Assembly: GCF_003150675.1 (NCBI RefSeq)
Contig: NZ_QGGB01000005.1
Span: 124,001-188,000 of the forward strand
Direction of reading: 5' to 3'
DNA: 64,000 nucleotides
Origin: Rhodohalobacter mucosus
GTDB taxonomy: Bacteria; Bacteroidota; Rhodothermia; Balneolales; Balneolaceae
Under the pieces are notes generated by a model. That model worked only from the letters and a program-made list of their open reading frames with translations, had not been told where the DNA came from and ran no database searches. Shown one piece after another: positions 9,488 through 17,958 of this stretch (the first letter of the stretch is position 1; the number at the start of each line of letters is the position of its first letter). The position numbers were made by a program, and so were the translations under genes.

Positions 9488-10120
9488 ATGATTGAAGTAG
9501 GAATCGTTGAAGACAATGTAAAAATCAGAAATCTTATCCAGCGCTACCTGGACATGCAGGAGAATATGAGCTGCAAGGCCGCCATGGATTCTGTTGAAGA
9601 GATGCAGGAGCACCTGAGCAAGCATGATCCGCCGGATGTGCTTTTGATGGATATCCAGCTCCCCGGAATGTCAGGGATTGAGGGTATCGGACTGATCAAG
9701 AAAGAGTATCCTGAAATTGAAATACTGATGCTCACCGTCTATCATGACTCGCACAAGATTTTTGACTCCCTTGTTGCCGGTGCATCCGGGTATCTGTTGA
9801 AGCATACCTCTCTGCCGGAGATCAAGGAGTCGATCGAAAATCTGATCGAAGGCGGCGCACCCATGTCGCCCCAGATTGCACGCAAGGTGATTCAGCACTT
9901 TAACAAACCCGAGACGGAAAAAAAGCCGGAAAGTGATCTTACGGCAAGGGAACAGGATATTGTAAACGGGCTGGTGGATGGCCTGAGCTACAAAATGATC
10001 GCCGATCGCTTTGATATCTCCATCGATACGGTACGCGCCCATATCCGGAATATTTACAAGAAACTGCATGTGAACTCGAAAGCAGAGGTCATTGCCAAGT
10101 CACTGAGGGGGGAAATATGA
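9488..10120 (+). CDS. NarL/LuxR-family response regulator
   Basis: This 210-residue protein has a receiver domain at about 1-120. The acidic pocket is E8/D9, the phosphoacceptor is Asp55 (LLMDIQLPG), Thr83 is the switch residue and Lys105 completes the site. The C-terminal GerE helix-turn-helix (about 150-206) carries LTAREQDIVNGLVDG and TVRAHIRNIYKKLHV. A strong Shine-Dalgarno sequence (AAGGAGG at about 9474-9480) precedes the start. The gene forms an operon with the upstream propeller kinase, its likely phosphodonor. NarL-type regulators bind heptamer pairs in a 7-2-7 arrangement, and exactly such a motif occurs upstream of the kinase and of the three lipoprotein genes that follow. One copy begins 3 nt after this stop codon. 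Those genes are therefore its inferred targets. Confidence 0.93.
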   Translation: MIEVGIVEDNVKIRNLIQRYLDMQENMSCKAAMDSVEEMQEHLSKHDPPDVLLMDIQLPGMSGIEGIGLIKKEYPEIEILMLTVYHDSHKIFDSLVAGASGYLLKHTSLPEIKESIENLIEGGAPMSPQIARKVIQHFNKPETEKKPESDLTAREQDIVNGLVDGLSYKMIADRFDISIDTVRAHIRNIYKKLHVNSKAEVIAKSLRGEI

Positions 10121-10122
10121 TG

Positions 10123-10138
10123 TCACATGATCATGCGA
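10123..10138. promoter_or_regulatory. Inverted repeat, putative response-regulator site 2
   Basis: TCACATG-AT-CATGCGA is a 7-2-7 inverted repeat with one mismatch between the arms. It begins 3 nt after the response regulator stop codon and ends 65 nt before the first lipoprotein start. The spacing matches sites 3 and 4, which supports activator binding upstream of the promoter. Confidence 0.55.
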
Positions 10139-10203
10139 TAAAAAGCCATCATTATTATGAATACTCTTTAGTAATTAATTACGCTAACTAATAGAGTGCC
10201 ACA

Positions 10204-11235
10204 ATGAAATCCAGTATAATACATCTGTTGATATATATTACGGGGCTGTTGGCTTTATCAGGTTGTTACACATCGTTTAAAACAATTACGCCGGAAGAAT
10301 CTGAGTATATTAACGGGATGGGGGAGGCGACACCCGTTGATGATCGCTGGATTGAGGCGAGCGGTCCATATTATTTTGTCGATTACAGTGCAAGAGAGTG
10401 GTACGGATATGCCGGAATCGATTTGGCAGGTGATACCACGTCTTCAGTAATGGCCAGTTTCCGCCAGCAAAACCCAACCAGATCCTACTGGTTTTCAACC
10501 TACGGAGGTTCATTTTTTTACAACTACCCCGGATATACAAACAGCTACCTGTATAGCACGTTCGGACCCTTTGTACTGGGCAATGCCAATATTATTCCTG
10601 GCGTCTTTCATCCGCCCTACTTTTCGAACCAGTATACGTACAGCTTCTTTTATGACAGATGGGCACAGTGGTATTACTGGGATAGTGAGCGGCCGAACAG
10701 TTGGTGTTACAACCCATTCCAGCTATCCGCATTTTATGGGTCAAGCCTTCCTTGCGGTGAATCGACAAGTACATCTTTAGCACATTCAAACTATGATAAT
10801 AATAAGGTTTTAAGGGATAGATTGGGTGTGAATCCTGCTTTTAACAGAAGTGAAAAAGACAGAGTGGGTGAGGACCCTGATCTTAATATAGGTGAAAGGG
10901 ACAGGGTTCTTGCGAGAAAATTTGACGAAAATGGCGTAAGGGCACTCCGAAGCCGGACAGAGATATTACGCAACAGGATTAATAATGTGAGAGTGGAACA
11001 GATAGAGACCGGCATTAGTCGTGAAGCTCAAATGATAAGATGGGCCATCGAGTATCATGAGAGAAACCGCTCATCAAGGAGCACATTTTCAAATTACAAC
11101 CGGAATTCTTCCAGAAACAGCGGTGTCTCTCACAATTCAGGTATCAGCAGAACAGGCTCCTCGGTTAACACTTCATCCGGATCATCAGGCCGCACCAGGA
11201 GCGGTACTTCAACTACAAGAGAGAATAATAATTAA
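10204..11235 (+). CDS. Lipoprotein, paralogue 1 of 3 (unknown function)
   Basis: This 343-residue protein has a lipoprotein signal: hydrophobic segment 5-18, then LALSGC with Cys21 as the lipidated residue. The mature start, CYTSFKTI, is nearly the same in the two following paralogues. The middle part is rich in Tyr, Trp, Phe and Gly (about 60-185) and suggests a compact surface or periplasmic domain. The C-terminal third is charged, then Ser/Arg/Asn-rich, ending in GRTRSGTSTTRENNN. It shares the motifs WI(D/E)A, YFVD and a W-Y pair with paralogues 2 and 3 but is the most divergent of the three. It has its own promoter region with a 7-2-7 operator-like site. No known domain was recognised. 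An outer-membrane or cell-surface stress role is a guess from the lipobox and the two-component context. Confidence 0.8.
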   Translation: MKSSIIHLLIYITGLLALSGCYTSFKTITPEESEYINGMGEATPVDDRWIEASGPYYFVDYSAREWYGYAGIDLAGDTTSSVMASFRQQNPTRSYWFSTYGGSFFYNYPGYTNSYLYSTFGPFVLGNANIIPGVFHPPYFSNQYTYSFFYDRWAQWYYWDSERPNSWCYNPFQLSAFYGSSLPCGESTSTSLAHSNYDNNKVLRDRLGVNPAFNRSEKDRVGEDPDLNIGERDRVLARKFDENGVRALRSRTEILRNRINNVRVEQIETGISREAQMIRWAIEYHERNRSSRSTFSNYNRNSSRNSGVSHNSGISRTGSSVNTSSGSSGRTRSGTSTTRENNN

Positions 11236-11426
11236 CGATATGTCCTGAGATTCCGAAGGGATTCATCACGGGTTGTTTTAGAGTACTGATTTTGGCTGAC
11301 TGTCCTGCTTTGGATCAGTCAGCCTTTTTTAATATATGGGCTTTTGAAACGGGTGCAGCCTACTACGCTATCCACTATGCTAAAGCTTCGCAGGCCAAGG
11401 GGCTACAGGGTTCAAGGTACAAGGTA

Positions 11427-11533
11427 CCCCGAAGACTCGGAGCTGCGAACAGCACGCAGCAGGTTCAGGGTGAAATCTAAATCAAAGATCTCCGACCACT
11501 AATCTCCAATCGGATATCTTGATGGTTCAGGCT
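11427..11533 (-). repeat. Dispersed intergenic repeat, copy A
   Basis: This segment lies in the 712-nt spacer between lipoprotein paralogues 1 and 2. It closely matches copy B at 13002-13107, with the landmarks CTGCGAACAGCACGCAGCAG, CAAAGATCTCC and CCAATCGGATATCTT in the same order. Read on the minus strand it also resembles the copy near 57.0 kb, which has the corresponding CTGCGTGCAGTTCGCAG and a CCCGAGACTTCGGG-like hairpin. Short trailing repeats (CAGGCTGCAGGC, CATCAGGCGGCAGG) extend it to about 11560. There is no coding signal. Confidence 0.7.
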
Positions 11534-11577
11534 GCAGGCATCAAGCATCAGGCGGCAGGTTTAATTATCGGTGCCAC

Positions 11578-11816
11578 TCTTTAGCCAGGAATTGACAAAC
11601 GCTGCAGGCGTGGCCATATCATAGCCGCCGATTTTAATCAGCGGTTCGTTGATCGCCAACTAAGGTTCCTCCGGGGCCGGATTTAATCAGAACCTCTTTT
11701 CGTATCGAGGAGGCAATGGGAAAGATTCTATAGGTCGCCGACGCCATCTTTTTGGTTATCATCATGCTTTGACTGGCAAACGTATTCGTGAAAACGGAAG
11801 CATCAGGGTAGGACAC
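11578..11816 (-). pseudogene. Possible degraded gene fragment in spacer
   Basis: On the minus strand two protein-like segments sit in different frames: a run containing YPDASVFTNTFASQSMM and IFPIASSIRKEVLI, then, after a frame change near 11650, IKIGGYDMATPAAFVNSWL. The pattern suggests a frameshifted and truncated remnant. The original family is not recognised. It could equally be chance open frame in a spacer. The rest of the 11236-11947 spacer holds repeat copy A and the operator-like site. Confidence 0.25.
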
Positions 11817-11867
11817 CCGTTAAAATTATGTGACTGGTAAAATGTCTTGTAACAGAGTGAAAATTGC

Positions 11868-11885
11868 ATCACATGGAAATGCGAT
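11868..11885. promoter_or_regulatory. Inverted repeat, putative response-regulator site 3
   Basis: The core is TCACATG-GA-AATGCGA at 11869-11884. It is followed by the same ATATGAT tail as site 4. It ends 63 nt before the start of lipoprotein paralogue 2. The left heptamer is identical at all four sites; the right heptamer varies at two positions. Confidence 0.55.
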
Positions 11886-11947
11886 ATGATAAAACTCAAT
11901 GAGGTATTATTTTTTCAGAACATATATAAAATAAGCCGGTACCTGCT

Positions 11948-12955
11948 ATGACATTAACATTTCGGATTCACACAGTTCTGCTGCTCTCCACCCTGTTTTT
12001 TGTATCAGGCTGCTATACACATATGCAGACTACAGAAAGGGAATCAGATGCCGGATACTATGAAACCGGACAGCAAAAGGTACCTGAAAGATATACAGAT
12101 ATTGAGAACCGTGAAGATGAAGCAGTAAACACGGAGGAGTATGTAGCCGGTGACAAGAGCGGATGGATAGACGCGGACGTGGCCTATTTTGTAGATGAAG
12201 AAAGCCGCAACTGGTACCTGGAGCACGGCATTTCACTCGCCTACGGCCATAGCTATCCCTATCGTGCCGGTTACCGGCAGGTGTACGATCCAAACTGGTT
12301 TTTTTCACCCTACGCGTATTACACATATGAGGGCGAATACTTCATTGTTCCGGGTTTGAGGAATCCATACAGCAATTATTTCGGCGGGTGGAAGCCATGG
12401 AGAAACATAGGTTACAATCACCTCTATGCCTATTACAACTACCGCCCGTTATTTTTCTGGGGCAGGCTCAACTACGATTATTATGGTGGTTTATACTATA
12501 GTCCGCACATTTTTGCCGGATATCAGAAGGGTTGGAACAGCTACAACAATCGTATTACAGCAGAGGCGAGGGTCCATAATGATGATCGGGAGTACAACTT
12601 CACAAGCAACCCGCGAATAATAAGGCCGGTTGATGATAGATTAGGTTCAGTGCGGACAGAAATATTGCGAAACAGGATATTACACCGGGATTTTGAAAGG
12701 GTACAGAGAGACGCCGCCCGCGTAAACCTTACCGAGAGACGGGCTGAAGAGTATCGCGAAAGACTGGAGAGAAACAGGGCGGCCAGAAAAATGCATCTGA
12801 ATGCAGGACGCAGTACATTTTCAACAAGGCGCAGTGAAGCGGGCGGTAACCGATCCGGATCCGTTGAAAGAAGGTCATCAGGTCATGTTTCATCCGGATC
12901 ATCGTCCGGCCGAAGCAGAAGCGGTACATCCACTACAAGAGAGAATAATAATTGA
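11948..12955 (+). CDS. Lipoprotein, paralogue 2 of 3 (unknown function)
   Basis: This 335-residue protein has a lipobox FFVSGC with Cys22 lipidated after a 15-residue hydrophobic core. An acidic linker follows (about 30-70), then a block shared with paralogue 3: ADVAYFVDEESRNWYLEHG (about 77-95) and YDPNWFFSPYAYYTY (about 112-126), then a Tyr/Gly/Trp-rich region. The C-terminus is basic and helical (about 225-280), then Ser/Arg/Gly-rich, ending in the same RSGTSTTRENNN tail as paralogue 1. It is preceded by an operator-like site at 63 nt. Gene and spacer look like products of tandem duplication, since the downstream spacer carries a repeat (copy B) matching the spacer after paralogue 1. No enzymatic motif was seen; function is unknown. 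Confidence 0.8.
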   Translation: MTLTFRIHTVLLLSTLFFVSGCYTHMQTTERESDAGYYETGQQKVPERYTDIENREDEAVNTEEYVAGDKSGWIDADVAYFVDEESRNWYLEHGISLAYGHSYPYRAGYRQVYDPNWFFSPYAYYTYEGEYFIVPGLRNPYSNYFGGWKPWRNIGYNHLYAYYNYRPLFFWGRLNYDYYGGLYYSPHIFAGYQKGWNSYNNRITAEARVHNDDREYNFTSNPRIIRPVDDRLGSVRTEILRNRILHRDFERVQRDAARVNLTERRAEEYRERLERNRAARKMHLNAGRSTFSTRRSEAGGNRSGSVERRSSGHVSSGSSSGRSRSGTSTTRENNN

Positions 12956-13001
12956 TGAAATAGCATTGACAGAGTTGTAAGAGGAGATTATTTACAGGGT
13001 G

Positions 13002-13107
13002 CCCCGAAGTCTCGGAACTGCGAACAGCACGCAGCAGGGTCAGGGTAAAATTTAAATCAAAGATCTCCGATCACTAATCTCCAATCGGATATCTTCATGG
13101 TTCAGGC
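13002..13107 (-). repeat. Dispersed intergenic repeat, copy B
   Basis: Near-identical to copy A over about 105 nt and in the same position relative to the upstream lipoprotein gene. This indicates that gene plus spacer were duplicated together, or that the same repeat was retained in both. The remaining 12956-13419 spacer holds only an AT-rich stretch (13200-13260) and the operator-like site at 13335. Confidence 0.7.
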
Positions 13108-13334
13108 GGCAGGTTTGATTTAAGGCAACACTATTTATTCCGGAAATTTCTCACATCGCTCATCATTCATCACTCATCGTCCATCAACCACTGTCTATTC
13201 GCGCCCGCGCTTATTTATCAGTATCTTTTAACTTTAATTAAAAGAATTCTATTGCTGCAAGTGGAACAAATCAGGTTGTGCACCCGTTAACTATATACAA
13301 TTGGCAAAAAAGGAGATAAAGCCAGCAAAAGTGC

Positions 13335-13352
13335 ATCACATGGAAATGCGAT
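13335..13352. promoter_or_regulatory. Inverted repeat, putative response-regulator site 4
   Basis: Identical over the site and its tail to site 3 (TCACATG-GA-AATGCGA, then TATGAT). It ends 68 nt before the start of lipoprotein paralogue 3. Confidence 0.55.
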
Positions 13353-13419
13353 ATGATGCTACAGGATGAGACGTTATTTTATAAGTAGAACATACAAGTG
13401 ACATGAGCCGGAGGCTGTT

Positions 13420-15078
13420 ATGACATCAAGAATACTAAACCATACAGTACTACTACTTTTTACCGCAATGTTTGCGTCAAGCTGCTACACACAGCTTGAA
13501 ACCGTGGATAGAAGGGGGTATGACGGATACTATCCCGCAACACAGAGAGCAGCTCCTGAAAGACGCGCACCGGTGGAGGAGCGCGCAGACGAAATTGAGA
13601 ATGTGGAAGACTACGAGCTGGGCTATGAAGACGGCTGGGTAGATGCGGAATCCTTCTATTTTGTAGACGAAGAGACCCGCGACTGGTACCTGGAACACGG
13701 CGCTTCCCTTGCCCACACAAAAAGCCATTCATACCGCTCAAACTACATGCGTCCGTATGATCCGGACTGGTTCTACTCACCCTACCATTACTACACCTAC
13801 TATGGTGTGCCGCACTGGAGACACGGGTTTTCCATCCACTTCGGCTGGAGCAGGCCATGGGGATACTTTGGATTCGGATCCCATTTCGCCTATAACCGTT
13901 ACTACTATGGTGGGTTTTATGACTATGGATACTATCGCTACCCGTTTTACGATCCATTTTACTATGGCGGGTACTGGAGCGGATGGTACGGTTACTACAA
14001 TCGCCCGGTCGTGATCTATAACAACAATATTGTTAGCAATCGCAATTACAGTGCCAGAAGTACAGGCCTGGCTTCTTCAAGACGATCCACCATCAACCGT
14101 ACGCGTCCCGATATTAACAGCAGCCGTTCTGCAGTTCGTGCCAATGCAAGATCTTCACGAATCGACAGCCGGTCGGCCGCACGCAGCACGGTTAGAAGCA
14201 GAGGCACGAGTACCCGAAGCAGCGTAGGCAGCCGATCAACCGGCCGTACCACAAATCGGGGGACCGTGAACCGTTCGGGCTCTTCAAGCCGCGGAAGCAG
14301 CGGTTCTGTGGGCAGAACACGCAGCAATAATCGTTCTTCCGGCAGCTCGGTAAATCGCAGCCGAAGCAACAATAATCGATCATCCGGAAGTTCAGTGAAC
14401 CGAAGCCGGAGCAGTAACCGCTCTTCAGGCAGTGCAGTGAATCGCAGCCGAAGCAGCAGTCGTTCAAGCGGTTCATCCGCATCGCGAAGCCGATCCAATA
14501 ACCGGCAGGCGGCAGCCGTTCAGTCGTCATCACGTTCAGATGTCCGATCAGACGTACGGTCCAGCATCATCAGCGGTCAAGGCAGCAGCGCAATCATCCG
14601 AAGAGGAGAAATAGCAAACCGTGAAAATACAGGCCGCACAATCAGAACAGAACGTTCATCAGGAAGATCAATGGAATCGACTTCTGCAAGGGAAAGCTTA
14701 CTAAACCGTGCAGTTCCAGGTCAGCGCAGTTCCGGTATTGATATCGAAAATCTCCGGCCTGTAAACGTACCCCTGCGATCTGCGACGCGATTAAACCGTG
14801 AAGCGGCCCGGTCAGGATCAAGCTCGTTCGGCAGAATACTGCTGCGTGGAGCTACCCAGGCGGCATCGTCTGTGTTGCGTGAAGCAGCGGGCAGCAGCCG
14901 CTCTTCCAGATCCTCGTCTGTTGGCAGGTCATCATCAAGAAGTTCATCCGGTTCATCCGCAGTCCGAAGTTCCGGATCGTCAAGCCGGTCATCCGGAGTG
15001 TCCAGGTCTTCAGGCAAATCAGGCAGCAGCCGCGGAACGTCATCATCAAGAAGCCGATCATCGTCAAGAAACAACTAA
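13420..15078 (+). CDS. Lipoprotein, paralogue 3 of 3, with very long Ser/Arg/Asn-rich tail
   Basis: This 552-residue protein has lipobox MFASSC with Cys22 lipidated. The N-terminal half matches paralogue 2: FYFVDEETRDWYLEHG, YDPDWFYSPYHYYTY, then a Tyr/Gly/Phe-rich segment (about 140-205) containing repeats such as YYYGGFYDYGYYRYPF. From about residue 210 to the end the protein is almost entirely Ser, Arg, Asn, Gly and Thr, including a 14-16-residue tandem repeat (NRSSGSSVNRSRSN type). A short non-repetitive island (about 435-490) interrupts the tail. Such a positively charged, disordered tail could bind lipopolysaccharide, nucleic acid or peptidoglycan; this is speculative. The gene has its own operator-like site. 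The FadL-like gene starts 68 nt downstream and may be co-transcribed. Confidence 0.8.
   Translation: MTSRILNHTVLLLFTAMFASSCYTQLETVDRRGYDGYYPATQRAAPERRAPVEERADEIENVEDYELGYEDGWVDAESFYFVDEETRDWYLEHGASLAHTKSHSYRSNYMRPYDPDWFYSPYHYYTYYGVPHWRHGFSIHFGWSRPWGYFGFGSHFAYNRYYYGGFYDYGYYRYPFYDPFYYGGYWSGWYGYYNRPVVIYNNNIVSNRNYSARSTGLASSRRSTINRTRPDINSSRSAVRANARSSRIDSRSAARSTVRSRGTSTRSSVGSRSTGRTTNRGTVNRSGSSSRGSSGSVGRTRSNNRSSGSSVNRSRSNNNRSSGSSVNRSRSSNRSSGSAVNRSRSSSRSSGSSASRSRSNNRQAAAVQSSSRSDVRSDVRSSIISGQGSSAIIRRGEIANRENTGRTIRTERSSGRSMESTSARESLLNRAVPGQRSSGIDIENLRPVNVPLRSATRLNREAARSGSSSFGRILLRGATQAASSVLREAAGSSRSSRSSSVGRSSSRSSSGSSAVRSSGSSSRSSGVSRSSGKSGSSRGTSSSRSRSSSRNN
14326..14505 (+). repeat. In-frame tandem repeat within lipoprotein 3
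   Basis: About four imperfect copies of a 42-48-nt unit encode NRSSGSSVNRSRSN-like peptides. Synonymous drift between copies (for example TCTTCCGGC, TCATCCGGA and TCTTCAGGC for the same Ser-Ser-Gly) shows that the amino-acid pattern is kept while the DNA diverges. This argues for selection on the protein. Confidence 0.75.
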
Positions 15079-15146
15079 CTGACCGGGAACTTAATCTGAT
15101 TTAAGCATCTATTCGATTGAATCATCTTCAACTACAGAGGAGACGT

Positions 15147-16712
15147 ATGTCCGAAAATTCCATAAAAATTACCATTCTGTCGGTTTCCCTGATTCTTACC
15201 GCAGGAGTGGGTACTTCATTAGCCCAGGTTACCGGCGCCAATCCGAATAACAGGCTTCTATACAGCAATCAGGCTACACTGTTTGGGGATTATGGGCAGC
15301 CGCTGGATCCTGTATCCCTCATATTACCGGGTACAGCCTTTGGCGCGGGATTCGGATCCTATCAGGATAATCCGGCCAGTGCGGCATTCTTCAGGGAGAG
15401 TTTTGGAGAAGCGGGCTTCTCTCTCAGAAGTGTTGAGGAAGAGTCAATCTATCGCGGCAACAGCCGTCTTGCAGATGATCAGCAGACCACGCTGTCAAAC
15501 CTGGGCGTTGTGTACGTTTTTCCAACCACCAGGGGAAGCCTGGTAGCAGGTGCAGGGTATACGCAGCACTCATCTTTTAACCGTGCACTCTCACTGAGAG
15601 CCCGGAATAACGTGAGCTCGATAACGGATAATTTTAAAACACCCGGCTCAAGCTACGCGGATATCGCATTTAACACATTTGCGACTGATTACGGAGATGA
15701 ATTTCAGGATTGGGACGAATCCATTTTCCGGATTGGTTTTGACCAGCCCGGCGATTTTCTGGGAATCGACCAGAATGCAGAAATTTTCGAGAGCGGTTAC
15801 GGAGGTGAATTTTCCGCGTTTCTGGGCACGGAGATTCGTAAAAATCTGATGATTGGGTTCAGTCTGGGATTATTAAATGGAAATTACACCTACACCAGGG
15901 CTTTTCAGGAGATTGATGGATTCAATGATTACAGCTCCGACTTTCTGGATGTGGACGGAGACGGTACAGGCGAAACCGATATTGACAGGATTTTACTGGA
16001 CGACCGGATTGAGGTCGATTATTCCGGCATAAGACTGCGCCTTGGCGCCATTTACAAAATCAACAAGCACCTCAATGCAGGCGCAAGTTATGCATTTGGT
16101 ACACGGATTCAGGTAGACGAACTTTTTTCAGCCAACATAGCCACCACTTTTGATAACGGTGAGATGTTCGAAGACGATATCGATTCAGAATTCCGATACT
16201 TTTTTACTTTTCCGGCCAGAACATCACTTGGATTGGCTGTAACCGATTATAAAGGCTTGACAATTTCAGCCTCGGCTGAGTATGTGGACTATTCGGGAAC
16301 TGAAATCGACTTTGTGCAAAGCCGGCTTCTGGAAGATCAGCAGATCGAAAATGAATTTATCAGTGAAACTTTTTCCCCGGTATGGAACGTAAGGGTTGGC
16401 GCTGCCTATGATCTGAGCCCGTTTGCTACATTGCGGGGTGGATTTGCAGTTTATCCCGATAAGTTTGAGACGAGCGATAATGACCGGGGTGTGTTACTGT
16501 TCGGAGCAGGCTTTACACTCACGGACAATGTTCGTCTGGAACTTGCCGCACAATACACAAACTGGGAAGAGACCTCTGCGGTTTATGATTATGCCGAGTA
16601 TGATTACTCCGATCTTCCGGACTCCTCGCCCTCGTTTACAATTGGATCGGAAAATGCAAACCGCAATGCAGACCGCTGGAACATGCTGGCCACGATAAAA
16701 TTCGGGCTGTAA
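15147..16712 (+). CDS. FadL/OmpP1-like outer-membrane beta-barrel protein
   Basis: This protein has 521 residues from the ATG at 15147, which has an AGAGGAGA ribosome-binding site just upstream. An upstream TTG at 15117 would add ten residues ahead of the signal peptide and is rejected. The signal peptide is about 1-27 (hydrophobic core ending SLAQ). The mature N-terminus contains PLDPVSLILPGTAFGAGFGS and QDNPAS, resembling the N-terminal hatch of FadL/TodX transporters (NPAA-type motif). The rest alternates in beta-strand fashion and ends with an aromatic-hydrophobic strand (MLATIKFGL) typical of barrels. Expected role: uptake of hydrophobic compounds across the outer membrane. It follows lipoprotein 3 and may belong to the same regulon, although no operator-like site lies directly upstream. 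Confidence 0.8.
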   Translation: MSENSIKITILSVSLILTAGVGTSLAQVTGANPNNRLLYSNQATLFGDYGQPLDPVSLILPGTAFGAGFGSYQDNPASAAFFRESFGEAGFSLRSVEEESIYRGNSRLADDQQTTLSNLGVVYVFPTTRGSLVAGAGYTQHSSFNRALSLRARNNVSSITDNFKTPGSSYADIAFNTFATDYGDEFQDWDESIFRIGFDQPGDFLGIDQNAEIFESGYGGEFSAFLGTEIRKNLMIGFSLGLLNGNYTYTRAFQEIDGFNDYSSDFLDVDGDGTGETDIDRILLDDRIEVDYSGIRLRLGAIYKINKHLNAGASYAFGTRIQVDELFSANIATTFDNGEMFEDDIDSEFRYFFTFPARTSLGLAVTDYKGLTISASAEYVDYSGTEIDFVQSRLLEDQQIENEFISETFSPVWNVRVGAAYDLSPFATLRGGFAVYPDKFETSDNDRGVLLFGAGFTLTDNVRLELAAQYTNWEETSAVYDYAEYDYSDLPDSSPSFTIGSENANRNADRWNMLATIKFGL

Positions 16713-16855
16713 CACACCAGAATAGTCTGCCGTTAGACGGCTTTATTCAGCAGATGAAGCAAGCTTCAATTGACTAACTGCAGGATGCAAGCCGCAATGG
16801 GAAGGGAAGGGGGCTGGTGTACCCTTTCATCCTAATTTAACGTGCATATCATTCG

Positions 16856-17755
16856 TCACTCATCCGTGTCGACCACGATCTCTTCATCCTCTTCCTGGCG
16901 CGGGTTTACGCTCAGTACGGCCGTTTTTACATGGCGAACCAGGTTGGCCGTAGTACTTCCCATCATGAGATAGTTAATGCCCGTGCGGCCCACGGTCGAC
17001 ATCACAATGAGATTGTAGGGGTTATCCTGCACATAGTTATAAATGGCTTCGTGCGGTGAATCCTGCGATACAATCACTTTAGAGGTAATATTGCCTTTGA
17101 ACTTATGGAAATGCTCTTTTTCAAGCAGCTTGATACGGTCTTCCCTTATTTTCTGGAGTGACCGGTCCTCCTCGATGGTGTCGAACTGATCGAAGCTGAG
17201 AATATGGATCAGGTCGAGGTCGGCGCCGGTTTTTTCGGCGATATTCACAGCATGCGGGTAGGCAACGGTTGCATTATCGGAGAAATCGGTTGTAACCAGG
17301 ATTTTTTTGAAAGATCCCACATCCGATTCATCTTCCACCACCATAACCGGTGTATGAGAGAGCCGCAGCACTTTTTCGGCAACGGATCCGAGCAGAAAAC
17401 GCGTGAAACCGGTTCTGCCGTGAGTACTCATAATCACATAGTCGAAATCGGCCGAAATATCGATGATGCTTTGTGCCGGATTCCCCATGGCCACAACAGG
17501 GTCGCTCAGCCTGGATTCGTCTACTTTTTCTGCTGAAACGGACTTTAGCCGGTGTGTCAGATTATCTTCAATGGATTCAAAATCCTGATAAACCTGAGAA
17601 CTCATTCCCAGGGCATAGGGTTCATCGAGTTCGGAGATGGGAATGTGTGAATGAAAAGGGGTAACCGTTCCATCCATCACTTTGGCAAACGTATCGGCCA
17701 CTTCGAGGGCTTTTTCACTCAGTTCGGAAAAATCGACGGGAACAAGGATTTTCAT
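16856..17755 (-). CDS. Tandem-domain universal stress protein (UspA family)
   Basis: This 299-residue protein contains two UspA domains. The first begins MKILVPVDFSELSEKAL and contains VIMSTHGRTGFTRFLLGSVAEKVLR (given here as a region, about 130-155). The second begins near KKILVTTDFSDNA (about 168) and contains VMSTVGRTGINYLMMGS. Both have the G-x2-G-x9-G-(S/T) style nucleotide-binding pattern of ATP-binding Usp proteins. It is convergent with the FadL-like gene and divergent from hsdR. Such cytoplasmic proteins support survival under energy or envelope stress. No operon partner is present. Confidence 0.92.
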   Translation of the reverse strand: MKILVPVDFSELSEKALEVADTFAKVMDGTVTPFHSHIPISELDEPYALGMSSQVYQDFESIEDNLTHRLKSVSAEKVDESRLSDPVVAMGNPAQSIIDISADFDYVIMSTHGRTGFTRFLLGSVAEKVLRLSHTPVMVVEDESDVGSFKKILVTTDFSDNATVAYPHAVNIAEKTGADLDLIHILSFDQFDTIEEDRSLQKIREDRIKLLEKEHFHKFKGNITSKVIVSQDSPHEAIYNYVQDNPYNLIVMSTVGRTGINYLMMGSTTANLVRHVKTAVLSVNPRQEEDEEIVVDTDE

Positions 17756-17958
17756 GGCTCTCAGCTGTAAGTGTTAGGATTATACAGTAAAGTGATAAAA
17801 ATACCTGAAAAGAGAAAGAAGCTCACAAAATGTTCCTGTTTCTCCTGATGGACCGGTAGGGAAAAGGATGACCGGGTTTTAAATTTCATTTTTTTCGTTC
17901 CGCCATATCATTCTTTTTGATTATACTATTCAGGAAATAAAAGAATAGTATTGGTTTT

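Noticed and set aside
11292-11480. Open frame of 62 codons in the lipoprotein spacer
   Set aside because: It lies mainly in the dispersed repeat, has no family resemblance and no ribosome-binding site.
14046-14498. Leu/Arg-rich open frame opposite lipoprotein 3
   Set aside because: It is the mirror of the Ser/Arg repeat region; repetitive composition keeps the antisense frame open.
15117-15146. Upstream TTG start for the FadL-like protein
   Set aside because: It would place ten charged residues before the signal peptide. The ATG at 15147 has a good ribosome-binding site.
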